Assembly: GCA_023416735.1 (NCBI GenBank)
Contig: JAEZGX010000016.1
Coordinates: 62,001-126,000, forward strand
From: Verrucomicrobiota bacterium
GTDB lineage: Bacteria > Verrucomicrobiota > Verrucomicrobiia > Opitutales > Opitutaceae
Reading direction: 5' to 3'
DNA length: 64,000 nucleotides
Part shown: piece after piece, positions 35,308 through 47,837 of the stretch
Layout: every line of letters starts with the position of its first letter
Numbering within the stretch: the first letter of the stretch is position 1
Notes under the pieces: generated by a model
Database searches by the model: none
What the model was told of the DNA's origin: nothing
Seen by the model: only the letters and a program-made list of their open reading frames with translations
Program-made: the position numbers and the translations under genes

Positions 35308-36294
35308 ATGTCCGAAATTCCCGCCATCGAAGTCTCGCATCTGGTGAAAACCTACGCCGGCAACGCCGCCGTCAATGACGTCAGCTTCACCGTCGCCCGC
35401 GGCGAGATCCTCGGCTTCCTCGGCCCCAACGGCGCCGGCAAGTCCACTACCATGCGCATCCTCACCGGTTACCTGCCCGCCACTTCCGGCACCGTGCGCG
35501 TGTGCGGCATCCCCGTCGCTTCCCAGCCCGGCGAGGTCAAAAAGCGCATCGGCTACATGCCCGAAAACAACCCGCTCCCGGAGGACATGCGCGTATCCGA
35601 ATACTTATACCTCCGCGGCCGCCTGAAGGAGGTTTCCCGCCGCAAGCTCGGCCCGCGCATCGACGAGGTCCTCGAGCTCTGCGACCTGAAGCGCGTTCGC
35701 CACAAGATCATCGGCAAACTTTCGAAGGGCTACCGTCAGCGCGTCGGCATCGCCGAAGCCATCCTCGCCGAACCGCCCGTCATCATCATGGACGAGCCCA
35801 CCATCGGCCTCGATCCGCACCAGATCCTCATCGTCCGCGATCTCATCGCCTCCCTTCGCGGCCGCATGACCGTCATCATCTCCTCGCACATCCTGCCCGA
35901 GATCGAAATGACCTGCGATCGCGTCCTCATCATCAACCAGGGCCGCGTCGTCGCCCAGGGTTCGCCCGCCGACCTCCGCCGCGAAATCCTCGGCCACTCC
36001 ACCTACGAGCTCGAAATCGCCGGAGACTCCGCCTCGCTCCCCACCGCCCTCGCGACCGTCGACTCGACGCTGAAAATCGCCTCCGAATCCGAACCCGACG
36101 CCTCCGGTTTTCGCCGCCTTACGCTTTCCACCGAGCGCGACGACGATCTCGGCGAATCCCTTTTCCAAACCTTGTCCGCCTGCCACTTCCGCGTCCGCAG
36201 TCTCAGCCGCGCCCACTCCACGCTCGAAGACGTTTTCCTCGCTGCCACCCGCCGCAGCTGGGACGTCCGCGCCGAGGACCTCCGTCGTCGCTAA
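35308..36294 (+). CDS. Gld-type ABC transporter ATPase
   Basis: A 328-residue ATPase with GPNGAGKSTTMRILTGYLPA, KRIGYMPENNPLPEDM, signature LSKGYRQRV, Walker B IIMDEPTIGLDP and SSHILPEIE. LSKGYRQRVG instead of LSGGM is the signature of the GldA/YxlF group. About 100 residues follow the core. It begins a cassette of four or five genes with a permease, a GldG-like protein and a DUF4340 protein. Gliding is not implied: similar cassettes occur in non-gliding bacteria. Confidence 0.93.
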   Translation: MSEIPAIEVSHLVKTYAGNAAVNDVSFTVARGEILGFLGPNGAGKSTTMRILTGYLPATSGTVRVCGIPVASQPGEVKKRIGYMPENNPLPEDMRVSEYLYLRGRLKEVSRRKLGPRIDEVLELCDLKRVRHKIIGKLSKGYRQRVGIAEAILAEPPVIIMDEPTIGLDPHQILIVRDLIASLRGRMTVIISSHILPEIEMTCDRVLIINQGRVVAQGSPADLRREILGHSTYELEIAGDSASLPTALATVDSTLKIASESEPDASGFRRLTLSTERDDDLGESLFQTLSACHFRVRSLSRAHSTLEDVFLAATRRSWDVRAEDLRRR

Positions 36295-36309
36295 ACCGTC
36301 CTCCTCCCC

Positions 36310-36338
36310 CTGTCATTCTGAGCGAAGCGAAGAATCCA
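36310..36338. repeat. 29-base dispersed repeat, copy 2
   Basis: Identical to 21228-21256, here just before the permease gene at 36375. Relative to the neighbouring genes the orientation is opposite to copy 1. Confidence 0.85.
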
Positions 36339-36374
36339 CGTATGCGCCCGCCACTGATCGCGGCCCAAAGCTGA

Positions 36375-37136
36375 ATGAAACATTTCCTCACTCTCCTCGG
36401 CCACGAAGTTCGCATGTTGCTCGTCAACCCGAGCACCTACATCGCCGCCGTCCTCTTCCTCGCCATCATGGGGTTCATCTTCACCGGCATCCTGGAGAGC
36501 TACTCCAAAACCCCGCAGGAACTCTCCCCCGCTCACGTCTTCTTCCAACTCTTCTGGCTGCCCGTTCTCTTCATGGTCCCGCTGCTCACCATGAAGTGCC
36601 TCGCCGAGGAACGCCGGCTCGGCACCATCGAAACCCTTCTCACCACGCCCGTCACCACCGCCGAAGTTGTCCTCGGAAAATACGGCGCCGCCTACCTTCT
36701 CTACATCGCACTCTGGGGCTCCACTTCCGGCTTCTTCTACATCCTCAAAAAATTCTCCGGCGACGCTCGTTTCATCGACCCGGGTCCGCTCCTCGGCGGC
36801 TATCTCTTCATTGCCATCACCGGACTCTTCTTCATCGCGATCGGCGTCTTCGCGAGTTCGCTTTCCCGCAATCAAGCGGTCGCCGGCATTCTCTGCTTCA
36901 CGATGCTCTGCGGCCTCATCGTGGGTGGTCGCTATCTCAGCGAAGCCCTCTGGCTCGACCGCGACGTCCTTCAACCGCTCAAAGCCGCTGTCGATTACGC
37001 GCAGGTCTTCACCCACTTTGACGACTTCGCCCGCGGCGTCGTCGATACCCGCCAACTTCTCTTCTATCTCAGCGGCACTGTGCTAGCCCTCATCTTCAGC
37101 ATCCTCGGCGTCGAAGCCAAACTCCTCCACGCCTGA
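36375..37136 (+). CDS. Gld-type ABC-2 permease
   Basis: A 253-residue permease with about six helices and the motif MKCLAEERRLGTIETLLTTP, the coupling region of GldF-like permeases. Ends ILGVEAKLLHA. It follows its ATPase by about 80 bases that hold the 29-base repeat, and precedes the GldG-like gene. Confidence 0.92.
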   Translation: MKHFLTLLGHEVRMLLVNPSTYIAAVLFLAIMGFIFTGILESYSKTPQELSPAHVFFQLFWLPVLFMVPLLTMKCLAEERRLGTIETLLTTPVTTAEVVLGKYGAAYLLYIALWGSTSGFFYILKKFSGDARFIDPGPLLGGYLFIAITGLFFIAIGVFASSLSRNQAVAGILCFTMLCGLIVGGRYLSEALWLDRDVLQPLKAAVDYAQVFTHFDDFARGVVDTRQLLFYLSGTVLALIFSILGVEAKLLHA

Positions 37137-37190
37137 AGCAGCCCAGAGCATGAACTTCGCCTCACAAACCCTCCACTTTGCTCCGTTCGT

Positions 37191-37215
37191 TCTAGGCTCT
37201 CAGCTCTAGGCTAAC
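37191..37215. repeat. Degenerate word repeat, CTCTAGGCT family
   Basis: TCTAGGCTCTCAGCTCTAGG type words, ending seven bases before the GldG-like start at 37223. Related words are at 38771-38806. Confidence 0.6.
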
Positions 37216-37222
37216 ACCATCC

Positions 37223-38719
37223 ATGCCGCTCACCGACAGCTTCCGCGCCGCCCGCTGGGTTCGCACGATCAACCTCGTGCTTCAGGCCGTGCTGTTCCTC
37301 ACGCTCTTCGGCGGACTCAACTACCTCGCTCGCAACCACGCCTGGGGCCGCTTCGACCTCACCTCTCACCGCCGCTATTCGCTTTCCCCCGAAACCATCG
37401 GCTATCTTCAAAATCTCCCGCAACCCGTCCGTATCGTCGTTACCATTACAGAAGACTCGGACGACGAAAATCTCGCGCAAGCTTACCGCGACGTCCGCGG
37501 CCTCCTCCGCGAATACGCCTACGTCACCGAGGGCGATCCGCACCGCCGGATCAACGTCGACTATCTCGACATCTACATCCGCCGCCGTGAAGCCGACCAA
37601 CTCGGCATCGATCAGCCCAACAGCATCATCCTCATTGCCGGCGACAAACGCCGCACCGTTACGCTCGGCGAGCTCTACCGGGTCGAACAGCGGGAGAAAA
37701 AAGCCTTCCAGGGCGAACAAGCCATCACGTCCGCCCTCCTCGACGTCTCCAGTCCCGAACGCAAAAAAATCTATTTCCTCGCGGGCCACGGCGAACTCAG
37801 CCCCGACGAGGTCGATTCCACGCGCGGCTTGTCCGCCCTCCGCGACGTCCTCCGCCAGCGCAACTTCGAGGTTGATTCCGTCAATCTCGCCTACACCCGC
37901 CAAATCCCCGAGGGCGCTTCCGTCCTCATCGCCGTCGCTCCGCAAGGCCGCTTTCAACCGATCGAACAGGAACTGCTCCGTCAATATCTCGCTGCCGACG
38001 CCGGTCGCCTCATCCTTCTGCTCGCCCCCGGCCAGCCTCACGGGCTCGAAGACCTGCTTCTCGATTGGGGCATCCTCGTCGACGACGACGTCATCTACGA
38101 TGTCGGTCCCGACAATATGACCGAGGAGGGCGAACTTCTCCTTCGTCACCTCACCCCGCATCCGATCACGCGCACGTTGATCGACTACAATCTGCAACCG
38201 CGCCTCGGCCCCGCTCGCAGTGTTCGCCCCGATCCAGGTCGCTCCCTCGGCAACACGGTCACCGTCACCACCCTCGCCGCCACCTCCACCACCGCCTGGG
38301 GCGAGGTCAGCTACCGCCAAAACGTCATCCCTACTTTCAACCCGGGCGTCGACATCCGCCCGCTTCCCGGCATGGAGCCGCGCGATCGCCTCGGCGTCAT
38401 CGTCGCTTCCGAGCGCGTGTCCGTCCGCGACAATCTTCCGTTTTCCGTCCGCGGCGGCCGCGTCGTCGTCTTCGGCACCGGCGACCTCATCGCCAACAAC
38501 CGCATCGCCGATGTCGCCAACCAAAACATCTTCCTCAGCGCCGTGAACTGGACCGTCGACCGCGATTCCCAGTTCAACATCCCCGCGCGTCCCATCGAGC
38601 GCTTCCAACTCTCCCTCAGCGCCGGCGAACTCACCCGCCTCCGCTACACCCTCATCTTCGCCCTGCCCGGCGCCGCCGCCCTCCTCGGCCTCCTCGTTTA
38701 CTGGACGAGACGAAGCTGA
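37223..38719 (+). CDS. GldG-like ABC auxiliary protein
   Basis: A 498-residue protein with one helix at about 15-36, a large periplasmic region (about 40-470) and a C-terminal helix (RYTLIFALPGAAALLGLLVYW) ending in arginines. FDLTSHRRYSLSPETIGYLQ, YFLAGHGELSPDEV and APQGRFQPIEQELLRQYL are typical of the ABC_transp_aux/GldG region, a substrate-binding-like fold fixed to the membrane at both ends. It probably works with the preceding ATPase and permease. Confidence 0.9.
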   Translation: MPLTDSFRAARWVRTINLVLQAVLFLTLFGGLNYLARNHAWGRFDLTSHRRYSLSPETIGYLQNLPQPVRIVVTITEDSDDENLAQAYRDVRGLLREYAYVTEGDPHRRINVDYLDIYIRRREADQLGIDQPNSIILIAGDKRRTVTLGELYRVEQREKKAFQGEQAITSALLDVSSPERKKIYFLAGHGELSPDEVDSTRGLSALRDVLRQRNFEVDSVNLAYTRQIPEGASVLIAVAPQGRFQPIEQELLRQYLAADAGRLILLLAPGQPHGLEDLLLDWGILVDDDVIYDVGPDNMTEEGELLLRHLTPHPITRTLIDYNLQPRLGPARSVRPDPGRSLGNTVTVTTLAATSTTAWGEVSYRQNVIPTFNPGVDIRPLPGMEPRDRLGVIVASERVSVRDNLPFSVRGGRVVVFGTGDLIANNRIADVANQNIFLSAVNWTVDRDSQFNIPARPIERFQLSLSAGELTRLRYTLIFALPGAAALLGLLVYWTRRS

Positions 38720-38770
38720 CGCCCCCTGAGCCCACAGCCCATGCGTCCAAACTCCCCGAACTTCACTTCC

Positions 38771-38806
38771 AAGCTCTAGGCTCCGGGCTCTAGACTCTCA
38801 GCTCTT
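38771..38806. repeat. Degenerate word repeat, CTCTAGGCT family, second copy
   Basis: CTCTAGGCTCCGGGCTCTAG and TCTCAGCTCT words, ending eight bases before the start at 38815. The words match 37191-37215. Confidence 0.6.
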
Positions 38807-38814
38807 CCGCATCC

Positions 38815-40752
38815 ATGCGCACCAAAGTCACTCTCGTTCTCCTCCTCCTGAACGTCGCGCTGTTCTTCTTCATTTTCCAGTTCGAGCGACGCTGGCGCAC
38901 CGAGGAAAACTGGAAGGAAGCCCGCCGCCGCGTGCTCGGCCCCGAAGCCGCCAACATCCGCTCTCTCGAAATCGCCACCGCCACGCATCGCCTCGCGCTC
39001 GAGAAACGCGGCGACACCTGGTTCGTCACCCATCCCATCGAGTGGCCCGCCAACCCCAACGCCGTCAACCGCATCGTCAACGATCTCCAGTTCCTCGAAC
39101 ACGAAACCAGCTTCCAGGTCCGCGATCTCGAGAAAAACGGCCAGACGCTAGCCGACTACGGCCTCGACCAACCCAAACTCACCGTCTCCTTCCGCTCCGG
39201 CACGGACTCGCTCAACTCCCAATCCTCCACTCTCGATTCCACCCAGCTTCAACTCGGCGACACCACCAAGGACGGCATCCGCCTCTACGTTCTCTCCCCC
39301 GATCACTCTCGCATCCACGTCGTCAACCAAAGCCTCGCCCGCGGCCTCGCGCTCACGTTCGAGGAACTCCACGCCGATTCTCTCTTCACCATCCCCGTCT
39401 TCGAAGCCCGCTCGCTCAACCTCCAGACTCCGCCTCCCGCCACGCTCCGCGTCCGCCTGCGGCGCGATGGCTCCCGCTGGACCTTCGAAGCGCCCATCAG
39501 CGCGCGCGCTTCCAAAAACGCCACCGAGCTCGCCATCAACGGCCTCAACGCCCTGCGCGTCCGCTCCTTCATCACCGAAAATCCGCCTTCTCCCCTGCCG
39601 TCCGACCGCCCCGAGCTCCGCGTCAGCCTCGAGGGCAACAGTCGTCGCGAAACCCTTCTGCTCGGCGCCGCCCTCGGCCCCACCGCGACGCTCACCGGCG
39701 CCGCCGCGTCTCCAGATGTCGAATACTATGCTCAGCTCGAGGGCCGCGACGCGGTATTCACCGTTTCGATACCAGCCGCTTTGAAGTCCGTCCTCGACCG
39801 CGCACAAGTGACCCTCCGCGAAACCCGCATCCTCGACTTCGATCCGCGCGCCGTCACGTCCGTCACCCTCGCCGCCCCGGGCCAGTCTCCGGTCACGCTG
39901 CAACGTCTCGAAACCGGCCCCCAACCCGCCGACTCCGCCGCGTGGCAGATCGTTCTTCGCGGCGACGGCACTCAGGGCCCGCAAACGCTCACCGCCGAGC
40001 GCTCCGCCGTCACCCGGCTGCTCGAACAACTCTCCCTCCTGGCCGCGCAACGTTTCGAGAGCGACGCCCCGCGCGACGCCGATCTCGAAGCCTGGGGCTT
40101 CAACCGCCCCGAACGCGAAATCTCGCTCTCCGTTCCCGGCCAGCCTCCGATCACCTTCCAAATCGGCCTCCCCGCCCAGCCCAACGGCACCGCTTACGTC
40201 CGCACCTCCGCCTCTCCTTCGATCTACGCCATCGATCAGGAATTTCTCCGCGAACTTCCTGCCCAGCCCCGCGCCTGGCGCGAACGGCTCCTCCGCGAAC
40301 TTCCCGCCGGCGCCCGCATCGCCGCGCTCAAGCTCACCGATCTCTCCGACAACTCCGTCGTTCTCGAAACCCCCATCGATTCCGCGGGCCGCGCCACCGA
40401 ATCCGTTTCCCAACCCGAGGCCGTGCAAACCATCCTCTCCCATCTTCGTTCGCTTCGCGCCGCCGAATTCATCCTCGATCAATTCACCGACCGCGTGCAT
40501 GTCGCCGGCGACGACCGACCGTGGCGCTACCGGCTCGACGCCACCATCAGCCTCGTCGGCGGAGCCGCCGATCAAACCAGCACCACCACGCTTTTCCTCT
40601 CTCCGCGGGTCGGCGGCAATCGCCAGCTCGCCGGCTCTCCTTCCAACGAGTTCAATGTCGTCTTCGCGCTCGAACAGCCGTTCCTCGACGCGCTCTGGAC
40701 GCTTATCCAATCCCCGCGCGATCCCGGTCCTCCGCCCGCTCCATCGTCCTAG
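38815..40752 (+). CDS. DUF4340 domain protein of the Gld-type cassette
   Basis: A 645-residue periplasmic protein with one N-terminal helix (VTLVLLLLNVALFFFIFQF) and repeated DUF4340-like units, the first with LEKRGDTWFVTHPIEWPAN and ADYGLDQPKLTVSF, and later ones ending AWGFNRPEREISLSV. DUF4340 proteins accompany GldG-like genes in many phyla, and the function is unknown. Residues about 133-142 (LNSQSSTLDS) are encoded by 39211-39240, which resembles the LSTLNSQLST-type repeat near 58098, so the coding region may have absorbed a repeat. Confidence 0.9.
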   Translation: MRTKVTLVLLLLNVALFFFIFQFERRWRTEENWKEARRRVLGPEAANIRSLEIATATHRLALEKRGDTWFVTHPIEWPANPNAVNRIVNDLQFLEHETSFQVRDLEKNGQTLADYGLDQPKLTVSFRSGTDSLNSQSSTLDSTQLQLGDTTKDGIRLYVLSPDHSRIHVVNQSLARGLALTFEELHADSLFTIPVFEARSLNLQTPPPATLRVRLRRDGSRWTFEAPISARASKNATELAINGLNALRVRSFITENPPSPLPSDRPELRVSLEGNSRRETLLLGAALGPTATLTGAAASPDVEYYAQLEGRDAVFTVSIPAALKSVLDRAQVTLRETRILDFDPRAVTSVTLAAPGQSPVTLQRLETGPQPADSAAWQIVLRGDGTQGPQTLTAERSAVTRLLEQLSLLAAQRFESDAPRDADLEAWGFNRPEREISLSVPGQPPITFQIGLPAQPNGTAYVRTSASPSIYAIDQEFLRELPAQPRAWRERLLRELPAGARIAALKLTDLSDNSVVLETPIDSAGRATESVSQPEAVQTILSHLRSLRAAEFILDQFTDRVHVAGDDRPWRYRLDATISLVGGAADQTSTTTLFLSPRVGGNRQLAGSPSNEFNVVFALEQPFLDALWTLIQSPRDPGPPPAPSS

Positions 40753-40807
40753 AACAAGGAAAAGTGAGCACAGCAGCTCGCCTCGCCGGGACCTCCCACT
40801 CGTCCGA

Positions 40808-40840
40808 ATTCGTGTTCATTCATGTCCATTCGTGGTTCTT
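40808..40840. repeat. Degenerate word repeat, CGTGTTCAT family
   Basis: ATTCGTGTTCATTCATGTCC and CATTCGTGGTTC words, 33 bases before the AsmA-like gene. A related copy is at 57195-57226. Confidence 0.6.
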
Positions 40841-40872
40841 CTTCTGCCTGAGTCTGGCTGAGCCCATCTGAC

Positions 40873-43686
40873 ATGCCTCTCCGCCCAAACGAGTTCTGGC
40901 AAGCGGCCCGCGTCGGCACCGATGCGTTCGTCACGTTCCTCTGCTGGCTCCTCTGGATCGGTCTTTTCCTGCTCTTCCTCGCGCAAATCGTTTCCGCCCT
41001 TTCGCGCGAGCTCACCGTTCCGACGTTCGTCCTCCGCTCCCTCGAAGAACGTTTCCAACAATCCGGCGTTAACGCCCGACTCGATCGCGCGACATTCGAT
41101 CCCACCGGCGGCATCGTGCTCGAAAACCTCCGCCTCTCGCTCCCGGCCTACGCCGAGCCCGTCGCCGATATCCGCGCCGTCTATATCGAGCTCAATCCCT
41201 GGCTCCTCGCCGCCGGCCAGTTCGAAGCCCGTCGCATCCACGCGACCGGCGTTTCCTTCTCCGTTCCCGCCATGCTCGCACCGTCAGGCCGGAGCGAACA
41301 ACTGCTGGGCAATCTGGACCTCGTGGTTTCGCCCACCGATCGCGAGCTGCGTATCGAAAGTTTGGCGACACATCTCGCCGGCATTCCTGTTACTGCCTCC
41401 GGCGCCATCCATCTCTCCCGCGCACGCGAGATCGACCGTGTGGCCCCGCTCCCTTTCGTCGCCGCTCTCGCCGAACATTATCCCGCCTTCAGCCGTCAGC
41501 TCATCCGCGCGGCCGAACACGTCACGCCGTTCGATGGCGCCGCCCTCCACGTCTCCCTCTCGCCTTCCACCACCCGCGGCGCCGTCGCGACCGTCCGCCT
41601 CACCGCGCGTCAAATTCGTCTCCCCCAACTTCGCGGTCTCCACGCCACCAACGTTCACGCTACCGCGCGGGTCCCCCTCCTCGCCGAAACATCCGCACTT
41701 GTCACCGCCACCATCGATGCCGACGAGCTTCGCACCGACGACGATGTGGCCGTCCATCACGTTTCCGCTCACACGCGCGGCTTCCTCCGCCGCGAACCGC
41801 TTTCCTTCGCTCCACGGGAGATCCAACTCACCGCCCGCAGCGTTTCCACCCATGGTTTCCTTTTCGATGCCGTCGCTGCTCACATCGAGCCCACCTCCTG
41901 GCCGCGCATCGAAGCCGAGGTGCTCACCAGCTACGCCGGCACCCCTGCCGCGATCCAAGCCCGCGCCGACTTCACCGAGCGCACCGGCACGATCCATTTC
42001 GATGGCTCGCTTTCTCCCGCGCTGCTCAACCCCATTAGCACGCTGCTCCGCCGCGATATCCGCCCGTTCCTCCATGTCGGCGCTCCGATTGCGCTTTCGG
42101 CCGACGCCACCTTCGGCCCCGAGTGGCGCTTCGAACACGCCAAAGCCCGCGTCGCCACCCGCGACATCGGCGGCCGCGGCGTCGTCTTCGATTCGCTCAC
42201 CGGCGAACTTTCCTTCGACGGACAACACATCACCGCCACCCACGCGTTCGCCCGGCTCGGCGACAACGTCGCTCGCGGCCGCTTCGAGCAAAACCTCACG
42301 ACGCACGAATTTCGTTTCCTCCTCGATGGACAACTCCGCCCGCTCGTCATCGCCCCGTGGTTTCGCGAGTGGTGGACCAACTTTTTCGAAACGCTCGAAT
42401 TTCCCCACTCCCCACCCCTCGCGAGTGTGGACGTCCGCGGCCGCTGGCGCGCCGGACACGAAACCTCCGTCTTCCTTTTCGCCGAGACTCGCGAGGCCGT
42501 CATCCGCGACGCCCCTTTCGATTACGTGCGCACGCGAATGTTCATTCGCCCGAACATCATCGATGCCCTCGAACTTTTCGGCACTCACGGTCCCGGCGAA
42601 CTTCGGGGCACCTTCACCCGCCACTTCGATCTCTCCCAAAGCGCCTGGCGCGAATTCACCCTCTCCTTCGAATCGACGCTGCCCTTCACCCACGGCGCCC
42701 ATCTGATCGGCCCTCAACTCGCCCCTCTGCTCGATCCCTACTTCTTCGAAACCAACCCCGACCTCAAAATCATCGGCCACTTCGAGGGGCCCGCCTCTCC
42801 GCAGGGCCCCCACTACACGCTCTCGATCCGCGGCGACTCCACTGGCGGTTTTTCCTTCCACCGCTTCCCCGCTCGCAATCTCTCCTTCGCCGCCACCGTC
42901 CGCGACCGCGAAGTCACGCTCGACCGCTTCACCGCCGAAATCGCGGACGGCACCCTCTCGGGCACCGCTCGCGTGTGGGACGACGCCAGCGTGCGACGTC
43001 TCGGTTTCGACGCTACGCTTCGCGCCGCCAGCCTCGGTCGCGCCGTTTCCGCTGTCACCGAGTATATCGCGTTGCATCGCGGCGATCCTTCGCCCGCTCC
43101 CGATCGTTTCGTCTCCAGCAAGAACAATGTCCGGCTCGACCTCTCGCTCTCCGCCGAGGGTCCCGTCAACGACCTCTATAACTACCGCGGCTCCGGCAAC
43201 GCCGCGCTCCAAGGCGCCGAACTCGGCGAGATCCGCCTGCTGGGCGGCCTCTCCGCGCTCCTGGATTTCACTGCCTTGCGTTTCAACTCCGCCCGCAGCG
43301 ATTTCAAAGTCGAGGGTCCTATCCTCGTCTTCCCCGCCATCGATATCACCGGCGAAAACTCCGCCATCCAAGCCCACGGCGACTACTCGCTCCAACGTCG
43401 CCAACTCGATTTCAACGCCCGCGTCTTCCCTTTCCACGAGGGCGGCTCGCTCCTCCAAAACGTCGTCGGCGCCGTTCTCACGCCCATCGCTACCATTCTC
43501 GAGGTAAAATTAACCGGCCCCCTCGATCAGCCCAAATGGGCTTTCGTCATGGGGCCCAGCAATTTGCTTCGCTCGCTCAGCCAAACGAGCACGCCTTCCA
43601 CCGAAGCCACCGCCACTCAACCCGCGCCCACGAGCTCACCATCTTCGGCGACAGATTCACCTCCGCCGCCCGATAAAACACGTTGA
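40873..43686 (+). CDS. Large AsmA-like periplasmic protein
   Basis: A 937-residue protein with one N-terminal helix at about 22-45 (FLCWLLWIGLFLLFLAQIV) and a long extracytoplasmic region of repeated short strands. The last third has GNAALQGAELGEIRLLGGLS, SALLDFTALRFNSARSDFKV and SLLQNVVGAVLTPIATILEV, the pattern of the AsmA C-terminal region, with DQPKWAF at the end. Members (AsmA, YhdP, TamB-type) bridge or tether the inner and outer membranes and help lipid transport. It follows the DUF4340 gene after a repeat-filled gap and may be independent. Confidence 0.85.
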   Translation: MPLRPNEFWQAARVGTDAFVTFLCWLLWIGLFLLFLAQIVSALSRELTVPTFVLRSLEERFQQSGVNARLDRATFDPTGGIVLENLRLSLPAYAEPVADIRAVYIELNPWLLAAGQFEARRIHATGVSFSVPAMLAPSGRSEQLLGNLDLVVSPTDRELRIESLATHLAGIPVTASGAIHLSRAREIDRVAPLPFVAALAEHYPAFSRQLIRAAEHVTPFDGAALHVSLSPSTTRGAVATVRLTARQIRLPQLRGLHATNVHATARVPLLAETSALVTATIDADELRTDDDVAVHHVSAHTRGFLRREPLSFAPREIQLTARSVSTHGFLFDAVAAHIEPTSWPRIEAEVLTSYAGTPAAIQARADFTERTGTIHFDGSLSPALLNPISTLLRRDIRPFLHVGAPIALSADATFGPEWRFEHAKARVATRDIGGRGVVFDSLTGELSFDGQHITATHAFARLGDNVARGRFEQNLTTHEFRFLLDGQLRPLVIAPWFREWWTNFFETLEFPHSPPLASVDVRGRWRAGHETSVFLFAETREAVIRDAPFDYVRTRMFIRPNIIDALELFGTHGPGELRGTFTRHFDLSQSAWREFTLSFESTLPFTHGAHLIGPQLAPLLDPYFFETNPDLKIIGHFEGPASPQGPHYTLSIRGDSTGGFSFHRFPARNLSFAATVRDREVTLDRFTAEIADGTLSGTARVWDDASVRRLGFDATLRAASLGRAVSAVTEYIALHRGDPSPAPDRFVSSKNNVRLDLSLSAEGPVNDLYNYRGSGNAALQGAELGEIRLLGGLSALLDFTALRFNSARSDFKVEGPILVFPAIDITGENSAIQAHGDYSLQRRQLDFNARVFPFHEGGSLLQNVVGAVLTPIATILEVKLTGPLDQPKWAFVMGPSNLLRSLSQTSTPSTEATATQPAPTSSPSSATDSPPPPDKTR

Positions 43687-43712
43687 TCCTCGCCTCTGAA
43701 CCACTCTAGATA
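43683..43712 (+). promoter_or_regulatory. Candidate promoter for the 1314-aa hybrid kinase
   Basis: TTGATC (43683-43688), an 18-base spacer and TAGATA (43707-43712). A second TAGGGT box overlaps at 43711-43716. The ATG is at 43727, giving a very short leader. Confidence 0.45.
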
Positions 43713-43726
43713 GGGTAAACACCCCA

Positions 43727-47671
<3,945 letters not shown>

Positions 47672-47683
47672 CACCGAACTCGG

Positions 47684-47755
47684 CGGCCCGCCAAACTTCA
47701 GCGAAGCGTAAGCTTTGCGGACGTCCCGCTTCGCGCCCTTTCGCGTGTTTCGCGG
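47684..47755. repeat. Intergenic palindrome plus word repeat
   Basis: 47701-47718 folds as GCGAAGC-GTAA-GCTTTGC with one wobble pair. 47731-47755 carries CGCGCCCTTTCGCGTGTTTC words of the family at 30529. GGCGGCCCGCC (near 47682) and CGGGCGGC (near 47752) are nearly complementary, so the whole region might fold. It could end the kinase transcript. Confidence 0.45.
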
Positions 47756-47837
47756 GCGGCCTCCGTCAACGCCCCCAACTCGATAGCGGTTCTTCCCCGC
47801 TCCGTTGTCATTCCTCTCGTGCGTCCGCCCGCACGGA

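Noticed and set aside
41284..43458. A 724-codon open frame opposite the AsmA-like gene
   Set aside because: Composition is Gly/Glu/Ala/Arg-rich with no domain; the plus-strand protein has a membrane helix and a recognisable C-terminal region.
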